Of a stretch of 64,000 bases of DNA, positions 28,461-35,874 are shown piece by piece. This DNA comes from Metabacillus idriensis. GTDB lineage: Bacteria > Bacillota > Bacilli > Bacillales > Bacillaceae. Location: positions 224,669 through 288,668 of the forward strand of contig NZ_WKKF01000004.1 in NCBI RefSeq assembly GCF_009674765.1, written 5' to 3'. Below the pieces are notes generated by a model. It saw nothing but the letters and a program-made list of their open reading frames with translations, had not been told where the DNA came from and did not search any database. The stretch's first letter is position 1. Each line of letters begins with the position of its first letter. The translations under genes were made by a program, and so were the position numbers.

Positions 28461-28976
28461 ATTAGCAAAGACATGATGGTAAACGATGGAATTCGCGCCC
28501 GTGAGGTTCGTCTGATTGGTGCAAATGGCGACCAGCTTGGAATTAAATCTCGCCAAGAGGCGCTTGAGATTGCTGCCAGATCGAATCTTGATTTAGTTTT
28601 AGTTGCTGCAAATGCGAAACCACCTGTATGTCGCATAATGGACTACGGCAAATTCCGTTTTGAGCAGCAAAAGAAAGAAAAAGAAGCACGTAAAAATCAA
28701 AAGATCATCAGTATTAAAGAGGTTCGCTTCAGCCCGACAATTGATGAGCATGATTTTAACACAAAACTTAAGAATGCACGCAAGTTCCTTGAAAAAGGCG
28801 ATAAAGTGAAAGCTTCTATCCGTTTTAAAGGCCGTGCAATCACTCATAAAGAAATTGGTCAACGTGTTTTAGACCGTTTTTCTAAAGCTTGTGAAGATTT
28901 AAGTACAATTGAGTCTCATCCAAAAATGGATGGACGAAGCATGTTCTTGGTTCTAGCACCTAAAGTAGAAAAGTAA
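28461..28976 (+). CDS. infC: Translation initiation factor IF-3, AUU start
   Basis: IF-3 binds the 30S subunit and controls start-codon fidelity. The protein has N-domain ([18 protein letters not shown]), linker and C-domain ([23 protein letters not shown]). I start it at ATT 28461 (171 codons): GGAGGTGG ends six bases before ATT but 18 bases before the next ATG at 28473. An AUU start is the known hallmark of infC and allows IF-3 to repress its own translation. Confidence 0.9.
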   Translation: MSKDMMVNDGIRAREVRLIGANGDQLGIKSRQEALEIAARSNLDLVLVAANAKPPVCRIMDYGKFRFEQQKKEKEARKNQKIISIKEVRFSPTIDEHDFNTKLKNARKFLEKGDKVKASIRFKGRAITHKEIGQRVLDRFSKACEDLSTIESHPKMDGRSMFLVLAPKVEK

Positions 28977-28997
28977 AGATACGAGGAGGAATACCTT

Positions 28998-29198
28998 ATG
29001 CCAAAAATGAAAACTCATCGCGGCGCTGCAAAGCGTTTCAAAAAGACTGGATCAGGTAAATTAAAACGTTCACACGCTTACACTAGCCATTTATTTGCTA
29101 ACAAATCTACAAAAGCAAAACGCAAACTTCGCAAAGGCACTTTAGTAAGCAAAGGCGACTTCAAACGCATCCGTCATTTATTAGATAATATTAAATAA
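28998..29198 (+). CDS. rpmI: 50S ribosomal protein L35
   Basis: A 66-residue, very basic L35 protein ([20 protein letters not shown]). It lies between infC and rplT with a GAGGAGG ribosome site, as in all Bacillus. Confidence 0.98.
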   Translation: MPKMKTHRGAAKRFKKTGSGKLKRSHAYTSHLFANKSTKAKRKLRKGTLVSKGDFKRIRHLLDNIK

Positions 29199-29225
29199 TT
29201 CGTTTTCACATAGGAGGGAATTGAC

Positions 29226-29585
29226 ATGCCAAGAGTAAAAGGCGGTACTGTCTCACGTCAAAGACGTAAAAAAGTTATTAAATTAGCTAAAGGTTATTAC
29301 GGTTCAAAACATACATTATACAAAGTTGCTAATCAGCAAGTAATGAAATCATTAATGTATGCTTACCGCGATCGCCGTCAGAAAAAACGCGATTTCCGTC
29401 AGCTTTGGATTACTCGTATCAACGCAGCTGCTCGCTTGAATGGTCTTTCTTACAGCCGTTTAATGCATGGCTTAAAGCTTGCTGGCATCGAAGTAAACCG
29501 CAAAATGCTTGCTGAGCTTGCTGTAACAGATGCTCAAGCATTTGCTCAATTAGCAGACGCTGCTAAAGCTAAATTAAACAGCTAA
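29226..29585 (+). CDS. rplT: 50S ribosomal protein L20
   Basis: A 119-residue L20 ([20 protein letters not shown]). Besides its 23S rRNA assembly role it is the likely repressor of this operon through the leader upstream of infC. A terminator follows. Confidence 0.98.
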   Translation: MPRVKGGTVSRQRRKKVIKLAKGYYGSKHTLYKVANQQVMKSLMYAYRDRRQKKRDFRQLWITRINAAARLNGLSYSRLMHGLKLAGIEVNRKMLAELAVTDAQAFAQLADAAKAKLNS

Positions 29586-29594
29586 TCATTGCTG

Positions 29595-29632
29595 AAAAGG
29601 TCATTCTCACCGTCCCGAGAATGGCCTTTTTT
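29595..29632 (+). terminator. Terminator of the infC-rpmI-rplT operon
   Basis: AAAAGG-CATTCTC pairs with GAGAATG-CCTTTT, followed by T's. Confidence 0.9.
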
Positions 29633-29662
29633 CACATTTATTTATAGAAAGGGTGCAAGTTG

Positions 29663-29932
29663 ATGGCGCTTCTGATTGGATATTACATAATACTGAATAT
29701 TTACGGCTTTTATTTAATGGGAGCAGATAAAAATAAAGCCAAAAAAGGACAATGGAGAATTAAAGAAAACACTCTTTGGCTTATTGGCTTCATTGGGGGT
29801 GCGATCGGGCTGACAATTGGAATGAATGCATTCAGGCATAAAACGAAGCATCAATCGTTTGTTGTCGGTCTGCCTGTTTTGATGGTGATTCATCTCGTTC
29901 TGATCAGCTATTTTTTATATAAGATGTCATAA
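29663..29932 (+). CDS. ysdA: DUF1294 family membrane protein (YsdA)
   Basis: An 89-residue membrane protein of the DUF1294 family, unknown function. Segments: a helix at 3-18, the conserved basic GADKNKAKKGQWRIKE stretch, a helix at about 36-55, and a final helix at about 65-86. ATG 29663 is chosen (a TTG lies directly before it) with AAAGGG nine bases upstream. It follows rplT, as in B. subtilis. Confidence 0.87.
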   Translation: MALLIGYYIILNIYGFYLMGADKNKAKKGQWRIKENTLWLIGFIGGAIGLTIGMNAFRHKTKHQSFVVGLPVLMVIHLVLISYFLYKMS

Positions 29933-29988
29933 TGCCGCTATAAAACAGATACAATTTAGTACACACGTTGCTCACAAAAAGTCATCTT

Positions 29989-30597
29989 ATGAACTGCATG
30001 AAAGAGGTGAGGACAATCGATCTTGCAACTTCAGCAGTCGTTTCAACGGTTCAGTCAACAGGCTTTCTGGCACCGCTCTTTTTTATCTTTATGCACATCT
30101 TAAGACAGTTTTTATTCATTCCTGTGGTTGTCATCTGTATCATTGGAGGAATACTATTTGGAACTCAATTTGGGACCTTTTATTCGATTATCGGGCTGAC
30201 TGTCGCAAGCATAAGTTTTTATATCCTATCAAAACAATTCCCTTCTTTTTTGGAGCGGTTTTCAGGATTAAGGAAAAAATGGCTTGGTAAATACACGAGA
30301 CTTTCTGTAGGACAAATAATTGTTCTCAGAATGATCCCGTTCGTTAACTTTTCCATTTTATCATTATGCATTCTTGACCGGTCGACATCATTTAAAGATT
30401 ACGCAAAGCTTTCTTTTTGGACTCATATCCCTGCAGCCTTTTGTTTTACATCCTTTGGGGCTTACTTTGGAAAATTCTCGCTTATTACAACAATTGTATT
30501 AATTGGAACGCTGATTTTATTTGTTTATTTGCTGAGGGAAAAAAGAGTGGTCATAAAATGGAACGATTTCTTTATAAAATCAATGGAAAAGCCGTGA
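29989..30597 (+). CDS. VTT/DedA-like (TVP38/TMEM64) membrane protein
   Basis: A polytopic protein of the VTT (SNARE-associated/TMEM64) family, about 200 residues, with hydrophobic segments near residues 20-45, 48-75, 130-155 and 160-185, and the family-like loop around RMIPFVNFSILSL. Family members affect membrane lipid distribution, but no specific role can be given. The start is unclear: ATG at 29989 or 29998 lacks a good ribosome site, while AAAGAGGTGAGG at 30001-30012 would serve a non-standard codon near 30016-30022. Its stop codon lies inside the shared terminator with ysdB. Confidence 0.72.
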   Translation: MNCMKEVRTIDLATSAVVSTVQSTGFLAPLFFIFMHILRQFLFIPVVVICIIGGILFGTQFGTFYSIIGLTVASISFYILSKQFPSFLERFSGLRKKWLGKYTRLSVGQIIVLRMIPFVNFSILSLCILDRSTSFKDYAKLSFWTHIPAAFCFTSFGAYFGKFSLITTIVLIGTLILFVYLLREKRVVIKWNDFFIKSMEKP

Positions 30598-30614
30598 CCT
30601 CTGTCACGGCTTTT
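30587..30614. terminator. Bidirectional terminator containing two convergent stop codons
   Basis: AAAAGCCGTGAC pairs perfectly with GTCACGGCTTTT around a 4-base loop. The TGA in each arm is the stop codon of one gene: the VTT protein on the plus strand and ysdB on the minus strand. Both proteins therefore end in Lys-Pro. Confidence 0.9.
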
Positions 30615-30999
30615 TGCTTTTTAATAATAATTCTTTTACTGGACTTTTCCAATCGAGTGCCGCATGAGGATATTGTTCCCTCACTTTTTCTTCAACAAAT
30701 TCAAAATCAGAGAGAGAAAGTCCTTGGAGTTTACTTGGACTGCCGGTCCACATAAAGATGGATACAACCTCAAACGCCTGATCTGTTGTTCCAAGGTATT
30801 TCTCGCCTTCGAACAAAACACCCTTGTAGGTTAACAAAAAGTTTTTGCGCACGTTGTCACGGTCATCAAGCAGGAAATACTCCTTTTGCTCCTGTGCAAG
30901 CTCAAGCTTCCGCTTGGGATTCAGCACATATTTTACAAGAGAATAAAGGACAAAGACAATAAGAGCAAGCAAAAGTAATCGTAACAGGATTACTATCAT
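30604..30999 (-). CDS. ysdB: YsdB family small membrane-anchored protein
   Basis: A 131-residue protein with a strong N-terminal membrane helix (MIVILLRLLLLALIVFVLYS) and a soluble domain (about 30-131); function unknown. The start at 30999 has GGGAGGCAC before it; the frame continues 45 bases upstream without a ribosome site. Its B. subtilis homologue is, from memory, a sigma-W regulon member, and a matching promoter is visible here. The gene converges on the VTT gene. Confidence 0.87.
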   Translation of the reverse strand: MIVILLRLLLLALIVFVLYSLVKYVLNPKRKLELAQEQKEYFLLDDRDNVRKNFLLTYKGVLFEGEKYLGTTDQAFEVVSIFMWTGSPSKLQGLSLSDFEFVEEKVREQYPHAALDWKSPVKELLLKSKKP

Positions 31000-31030
31000 G
31001 GTAGTGCCTCCCAAACGTATTTTGTTACAA

Positions 31031-31057
31031 TACGATTGAAGCATTCATAAAGTTTCA
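31031..31057 (-). promoter_or_regulatory. Sigma-W type promoter of ysdB
   Basis: On the reverse strand TGAAAC and CGTA are 17 bases apart, one more than the optimal 16, about 32 bases before the ysdB start codon. Confidence 0.65.
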
Positions 31058-31137
31058 GTTTTTTTTATGTAAGTTCAGATTTATTTTGAAGAAAAAAGGT
31101 GCAAGTGTTAAACTTGGCGAGTATAGGAGTGATTACA

Positions 31138-31626
31138 ATGAATTTTTTGAAGCTGTTTGAGATGCAGAATGATCTTGATTCGAAAATTGAAAAACAGCAC
31201 GGTTTGGAAGAAGAACCGCTGCTTGAAAAGAAAATTTTAGCTTTGCTTGTTGAGGTAGGCGAACTTGCCAATGAAACAAGATGCTTTAAATTTTGGAGTT
31301 TAAAGCCTCCGGCTGAAGCAAGCGTTATTCTTGAGGAGTATGTGGATGGCATACATTTCATTCTATCGCTTGGAATTGAGATAGGCGTGACAGATGGTGT
31401 TGAGTTTGACCTGGCAGCTGATGAGAATTCCTTAACAGCCCATTTTGTGCTTGTCTATGAAAAAATTGCGCAGTTTGAAAAAAGCCGTTCAGAAGTACAC
31501 TATCTAGAACTGTTTCGGCAGTATCTTTTGCTCGGAGAAGCTCTTGGATTTTCACCTGAAGAGATTGAGGCTGCTTATGTTAAAAAAAATGAAGTCAACC
31601 ACGATCGGCAAAAACAAGGGTATTGA
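31138..31626 (+). CDS. Dimeric dUTPase-like all-alpha NTP pyrophosphatase
   Basis: A 162-residue, highly acidic, helical protein. The motif EVGELANETRCFKFW followed by EEYVDGIHF is the ExxE...ExxD metal site of the all-alpha NTP pyrophosphatase superfamily (dimeric dUTPase/MazG). Proteins like this hydrolyse dUTP to dUMP and keep uracil out of DNA; the exact substrate is an inference. ATG 31138 has AGGAGTG upstream. It is an extra gene between ysdB and ysdC relative to my memory of B. subtilis. Confidence 0.82.
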   Translation: MNFLKLFEMQNDLDSKIEKQHGLEEEPLLEKKILALLVEVGELANETRCFKFWSLKPPAEASVILEEYVDGIHFILSLGIEIGVTDGVEFDLAADENSLTAHFVLVYEKIAQFEKSRSEVHYLELFRQYLLLGEALGFSPEEIEAAYVKKNEVNHDRQKQGY

Positions 31627-31690
31627 GAATTTTTGAATTACTTTCCAGCGTCTAGTATAATAGTAATTAGTAAAAGAGGGGGGTAAACTG

Positions 31691-32776
31691 ATGGTGAAAT
31701 TAGACGAAACACTGCAGATGCTGAAAGATTTAACAGATGCAAAAGGCATTCCCGGCAACGAAAGAGAGCCGAGAGAAGTCATGAAGAAATACATAACGGC
31801 ATATGCCGATGAGGTAACAACAGACGGTCTTGGGAGCTTAATAGCCAAAAAAACAGGCAAAGAAGGCGGCCCAAAAATTATGGTTGCTGGACATTTAGAT
31901 GAAGTAGGTTTTATGGTTACAAAAATAGATGATAAAGGATTTCTCCGTTTTCAGCCGGTAGGCGGATGGTGGTCGCAGGTCATGCTCGCACAGCGTGTGA
32001 CGATCAGCACCAAAAAAGGGGACGTGACTGGTGTGATCGGATCTAAACCGCCGCACATTCTTCCTCCTGAAGCAAGAAAAAAACCGGTCGATATTAAAGA
32101 TATGTTTATTGATATCGGTGCCTCGAGCCGTGAGGAAGCGTTGGAGTTCGGGGTCTTGCCTGGAGATCAGATCGTTCCTTATTTTGAATTCACAGTTATG
32201 AACAATGATAAGATGCTCCTCGCGAAAGCGTGGGATAACCGCATCGGCTGTGCAATAGCAATTGATGTCCTTAAAGGGCTGAAAGACGCCGATCATCCAA
32301 ATGTTGTTTATGGTGTCGGAACAATTCAGGAGGAAGTAGGCCTTCGCGGAGCGCGTACTTCAGCACACGTGATCCAGCCTGATATCGGTTTTGGTGTCGA
32401 TGTCGGGATTGCAGGCGATACACCTGGGATTACAGAGAAAGAAGCTTCAAGCAAAATGGGGGAAGGCCCGCAGATTATTCTTTATGATGCATCCATGGTA
32501 TCTCATAAAGGACTGCGTGACTTTGTTGTCGGGGTTGCCGATGAACTCAGCATTCCATACCAATTTGACGCGATTGCTGGCGGCGGAACGGACTCAGGAG
32601 CCATTCATATGACAGCAAATGGTGTGCCAGCGCTTTCCATTACAATTGCAACGAGATACATTCACTCTCATGCAGCTATGCTTCATCGCGATGATTATGA
32701 AAATGCAGTAAAACTGATTACTGAGGTTATTAAACGTCTAGACGAAGAAACTGTTAAAACAATTACCTTCGATTAA
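31691..32776 (+). CDS. ysdC: M42 family metallopeptidase YsdC
   Basis: A 361-residue M42 aminopeptidase (also annotated endo-glucanase M in older records). Metal ligands are visible in [11 protein letters not shown] (first His/Asp), AWDNRIGC (bridging Asp), [11 protein letters not shown] (Glu pair), GVDVGIAGD and the final [15 protein letters not shown]. It likely trims peptides in the cytosol. The ATG follows AGAGGGGGG. A symmetrical terminator separates it from sspI. Confidence 0.94.
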   Translation: MVKLDETLQMLKDLTDAKGIPGNEREPREVMKKYITAYADEVTTDGLGSLIAKKTGKEGGPKIMVAGHLDEVGFMVTKIDDKGFLRFQPVGGWWSQVMLAQRVTISTKKGDVTGVIGSKPPHILPPEARKKPVDIKDMFIDIGASSREEALEFGVLPGDQIVPYFEFTVMNNDKMLLAKAWDNRIGCAIAIDVLKGLKDADHPNVVYGVGTIQEEVGLRGARTSAHVIQPDIGFGVDVGIAGDTPGITEKEASSKMGEGPQIILYDASMVSHKGLRDFVVGVADELSIPYQFDAIAGGGTDSGAIHMTANGVPALSITIATRYIHSHAAMLHRDDYENAVKLITEVIKRLDEETVKTITFD

Positions 32777-32783
32777 TCATAAA

Positions 32784-32810
32784 AAATGCTGGGCAGATTG
32801 CCCAGCATTT
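32784..32810. terminator. Bidirectional terminator between ysdC and sspI
   Basis: AAATGCTGGGC pairs with GCCCAGCATTT around a 5-base loop. T-rich sequence on the plus side and A-rich on the other allow use in both directions. It overlaps the sspI stop by two bases. Confidence 0.85.
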
Positions 32811-33021
32811 ATTTCTTCTTTAATCCTTCTTCAAGAATTGTCAGCATTTCATTCTTCTCATCCTCGCTTGAATTCTGCCAGATTACCTCGAACAGAACGC
32901 CTAAGCCAGGAAGCATTTTTTCTTCTCCGTTTTGAATGGCATCTACAATTGTATCCTCCAGCTGACCTTGATCATTGCCTGATACATTTGAGATAATGGC
33001 ATTTCTTAAATTTAAATCCAT
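32809..33021 (-). CDS. sspI: Small acid-soluble spore protein I
   Basis: A 70-residue minor SASP found in the spore core and made in the forespore. The sequence closely resembles B. subtilis SspI ([23 protein letters not shown]-like [24 protein letters not shown]). I use ATG 33021; an ATG one codon and a GTG three codons earlier are also possible, GGAG lying right before them. I could not find a convincing sigma-G promoter. Confidence 0.93.
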   Translation of the reverse strand: MDLNLRNAIISNVSGNDQGQLEDTIVDAIQNGEEKMLPGLGVLFEVIWQNSSEDEKNEMLTILEEGLKKK

Positions 33022-33192
33022 CATTTTCACTCCATATCTTATAATATTTACCTATCCATATCCTGTGTTATTTTGTGTTTTTTATGTATGTTTTATAAGA
33101 TATAATATAGAAAAGCTGAACAAGTGAAAAAAGTGACTTCAGAATCACCTAATTATATAGAAGAAATGCAGCAGTAAAGGAGCAGTATACTC

Positions 33193-33951
33193 GTGAAACG
33201 AATTGAATCTGTACAAAATCAGAAGGTTAAGCAGTGGCGTAAATTACATACAAAAAAAGAACGTGACATAACAAATACATTTTTAATTGAAGGCTTGCAT
33301 TTAGTAGAAGAAGCTTTAAAGGATAAATCGGTGATTAAAGAATTGATTATTTCAGAAGAAGCGTCCATCCCAACCCACTGGAATGCGGATGACCTGTCAA
33401 TTACATATGTCACAAAAGAAATCATGAAAGCTATCTCTGAAACGGAATCGCCTCAGGGCGCAGCGGCAGTCTGTATTCAATCAGAAAAGCACGAAATCAC
33501 TGCCTGGAAAAAGGTTGTGCTGATAGATGCAATCCAGGACCCTGGTAATTTAGGGACAATCATCCGGACTGCAGATGCTGCGGGCATGGATGGAGTCATT
33601 CTTGGTGACGGGACCGTTGATGCATACAATTCTAAAGTAGTCCGTTCAAGTCAGGGATCAATCTTTCACATTCCAATTGTAAAAAGGAAATTGAATGAGG
33701 CAATCTCAGAGCTTAAACAGCAAAATGTCTCCATATACGGAACCTCGCTCCAAAATGGTGTTGATTACCGCAAAACGGAAGCAGCATCTTCGTTTGGCCT
33801 GCTCATTGGCAATGAGGGAAGCGGAGTAAATAAAGAATATTTACAGCTCACTGATCAAAATCTGTACATTCCAATCCTCGGAAAAGCAGAATCCCTTAAT
33901 GCAGGAATTGCAGCGGGAATTCTTATGTATCACTGTATAGGGGATCAATAA
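33193..33951 (+). CDS. ysgA: SPOUT-class 23S rRNA 2'-O-methyltransferase (YsgA/RlmP type)
   Basis: A 252-residue SpoU/TrmH family methyltransferase: an N-terminal substrate-binding domain (1-95) and the knotted SPOUT domain with DAIQDPGNLGTIIRTADA (motif 1), LLIGNEGSGV (motif 2) and IPILGKAESLNAGIAAGILMY (motif 3). From memory B. subtilis YsgA methylates G2553 of the 23S rRNA A-loop and has been renamed RlmP. The start is GTG with AAAGGAG upstream. It precedes pheST as in B. subtilis. Confidence 0.92.
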   Translation: MKRIESVQNQKVKQWRKLHTKKERDITNTFLIEGLHLVEEALKDKSVIKELIISEEASIPTHWNADDLSITYVTKEIMKAISETESPQGAAAVCIQSEKHEITAWKKVVLIDAIQDPGNLGTIIRTADAAGMDGVILGDGTVDAYNSKVVRSSQGSIFHIPIVKRKLNEAISELKQQNVSIYGTSLQNGVDYRKTEAASSFGLLIGNEGSGVNKEYLQLTDQNLYIPILGKAESLNAGIAAGILMYHCIGDQ

Positions 33952-34108
33952 GAACGGAATTTTCGCAGCTCCTGATTTATTCCGGTGTGTCTGGAAAATA
34001 AATTAAGAGTTTTGCTAAAAGAGATCAATTTCCGCTAGATGTTGATTCTGAGCGGAGGCAGATTCCTAGTTTTATGGGGATTTTAGCTTTCAATCTGCTT
34101 TTCGGCGG

Positions 34109-34228
34109 TGTCTAGCTCCGCCTCCCAGCCCCTCGGTCAGAACAAAATCCCCGAAAAAGGCAAAACCGGCCTATTCCGGTGATTTCTTATCTGTCTGCCT
34201 TAGTCTGAACAGTCGGCTCTGCTTTTCG
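34109..34228 (+). repeat. Structured dispersed repeat, copy R3a (first of a tandem array)
   Basis: First of three head-to-tail copies with a period of 123-124 bases. The internal hairpin has GGC (34159-34161), loop AAAACCG and GCC (34169-34171), where copy R1 has GTC/GAC with the same loop: a compensated base-pair change. Outer arms are partly degenerate. The 150 bases between ysgA and this copy hold nothing I can identify. Confidence 0.85.
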
Positions 34229-34232
34229 GTGT

Positions 34233-34351
34233 TGTCTAGCTCCGCCTCCTAGTCCCTCGGCCAGAACAAATTCCCCCAAAAAGTCAAACCCGGACTTTTC
34301 GGGGGAATTCTTATCTGTCTGTCGGGCCTGACCAGTCGGCTCCGCTTTTCG
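34233..34351 (+). repeat. Structured dispersed repeat, copy R3b
   Basis: Second tandem copy. The internal hairpin is nearly perfect: AATTCCCCC (34269-34277) with GGGGGAATT (34301-34309) and AAAAGTC with GACTTTT inside. The next arm is CCC/GGG where R1 and R2 have CTCC/GGAG. A reverse-strand frame with a repeated peptide crosses R3a/R3b but is only a product of the repeat. Confidence 0.88.
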
Positions 34352-34355
34352 GTGT

Positions 34356-34471
34356 TGTCTAGCTCCATCGCCCAACTCCTCGGCCAGAACGGCTCAGTAT
34401 TGGCAAAAAGCGCCTTTTCTGTCGGATCCTTATCTGTCTGTCTGCGCTAACCGGGCGATTCCGCTTTTCTA
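34356..34471 (+). repeat. Structured dispersed repeat, copy R3c, abutting the pheS T-box promoter
   Basis: Third tandem copy, of the second internal subtype like R2 and R4b: CAG..GGC (34395-34404) with GCC..CTG (34412-34421). Its last bases (CCGCTTTTCTA) end three bases before the -35 hexamer of the pheS leader promoter. Confidence 0.88.
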
Positions 34472-34474
34472 GTC

Positions 34475-34503
34475 TTGCATGAACAATTTCTTTTCATTAT
34501 AAT
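34475..34503 (+). promoter_or_regulatory. Promoter of the pheS T-box transcript
   Basis: TTGCAT, a 17-base spacer and perfect TATAAT lie directly after repeat R3c. Confidence 0.8.
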
Positions 34504-34511
34504 AAGATACA

Positions 34512-34780
34512 GTTACATACTCTAACAGCGATGATAGAGAAGAGTAGTTTACGGGAGCGTCAATCAGGGAGAAAATGCCGGTGACTGAGAGCATTTTTTT
34601 GACTGCGGTAAATGAATTCACCTCTTTAGCTGGCATCAGGACCATTCGGCTTTTGAATGTAAAGATGTTCCGGATCAATTCCGTTATCTTAGAACGAAGT
34701 GAACAGCTTATGTTTTTTTGCTGTTAACAAGGGTGGTACCGCGATATTCAACTCGTCCCTTTTTTGGGCGGGTTTTTTAT
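34512..34780 (+). ncRNA. T-box leader, phenylalanine type, upstream of pheST
   Basis: Specifier TTC (Phe) is at 34617-34619, followed by A. The T-box sequence AAGGGTGGTACCGCG is near 34729-34743; TGGT pairs with acceptor end ACCA, fitting tRNA-Phe. The terminator AACTCGTCCC (from 34750) pairs with GGGCGGGTT and a T run follows. Uncharged tRNA-Phe should switch on pheST. Confidence 0.95.
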
Positions 34781-34825
34781 TTTGGAAAAAAATGAATATT
34801 CATTTGAAATAAAGGAGGAAACAGC

Positions 34826-35860
34826 ATGCAGGAACAACTGAAACAGCTTCAGTTAGAAGCACTTGAAAAAATACAAACAGCAAATGATTTAAAAAGCCTG
34901 AATGACATCCGTGTCTCATACTTAGGCAAAAAAGGACCGATCACAGAAGCGCTGCGCGGTATGGGAAAATTATCTGCAGAAGAGCGTCCGTTAATGGGGG
35001 CCCTTGCAAATGAGGTCCGTGAAAGCATTGCGACGAGCATTGCAGCAAAACACGAAAGCCTTGAGGAAGCTGCAGTTGAGGAAAAACTGGCTGCAGAAAC
35101 AATCGATGTGACTCTTCCTGGACGTCCGGTCCGAGCTGGTAATCATCATCCTATTACAGCAGTTATTGAGGAAATTGAAGATCTGTTTCTTGGCATGGGT
35201 TATTCAGTTGAAGAGGGCCCTGAAGTTGAAACGGATTATTTTAACTTTGAAGCATTGAATCTTCCAAAAGGGCATCCTGCGCGGGATATGCAGGATTCGT
35301 TCTATATTACAGATGAAACGCTGCTGCGCACACATACATCTCCTGTTCAGGCCAGAACGATGCAAAAGTACAAAGGGCAAGGACCTGTTAAAATCATTTG
35401 TCCGGGTAAAGTGTACCGCCGCGATAACGATGATGCGACACATTCCCATCAATTCACTCAAATTGAAGGGTTAGTAATCGATGAAAACATCAGCATGAGC
35501 GATCTAAAAGGAACACTGGAAGCCTTTGCTAAAAAGATGTTTGGAGAAGACCGCGAAATTCGTTTGCGTCCAAGCTTCTTCCCATTTACAGAGCCTTCAG
35601 TAGAGATAGATGTTTCATGCTTTGCGTGTGGAGGACATGGGTGCAATGTATGTAAAGGCACTGGCTGGATTGAAATTTTAGGTGCAGGAATGGTTCATCC
35701 GAACGTTCTAGAAATGGCTGGATTTGACTCGAAAAAATACAGCGGATTTGCATTTGGAATGGGCCCTGAGCGCATTGCCATGCTGAAATACGGCATTGAC
35801 GATATTCGACACTATTACACAAATGATGTTCGTTTCTTAAAACAATTTAAAAGAGCATAA
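34826..35860 (+). CDS. pheS: Phenylalanyl-tRNA synthetase alpha subunit
   Basis: The 344-residue catalytic subunit of the alpha2-beta2 enzyme. It has an N-terminal coiled coil (1-85), class II motif 2 around [13 protein letters not shown], motif 3 with [17 protein letters not shown], and the four-Cys knuckle [17 protein letters not shown] common in Bacillus. pheT follows after 14 bases. Confidence 0.97.
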   Translation: MQEQLKQLQLEALEKIQTANDLKSLNDIRVSYLGKKGPITEALRGMGKLSAEERPLMGALANEVRESIATSIAAKHESLEEAAVEEKLAAETIDVTLPGRPVRAGNHHPITAVIEEIEDLFLGMGYSVEEGPEVETDYFNFEALNLPKGHPARDMQDSFYITDETLLRTHTSPVQARTMQKYKGQGPVKIICPGKVYRRDNDDATHSHQFTQIEGLVIDENISMSDLKGTLEAFAKKMFGEDREIRLRPSFFPFTEPSVEIDVSCFACGGHGCNVCKGTGWIEILGAGMVHPNVLEMAGFDSKKYSGFAFGMGPERIAMLKYGIDDIRHYYTNDVRFLKQFKRA

Positions 35861-35874
35861 AAGGAGGTTTACCG

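Noticed and set aside
34187-34375. Reverse-strand frame of 62 codons with an internal peptide repeat (GGGARQHRKAEPT and a near copy)
   Set aside because: The peptide repeat is produced by the tandem non-coding repeats R3a-R3c. No ribosome site, and the other repeat copies do not keep the frame.
34109-34471. CRISPR array at the tandem repeats
   Set aside because: The period is about 123 bases with full-length imperfect repeats, no short identical repeats with unique spacers, and no cas genes nearby.
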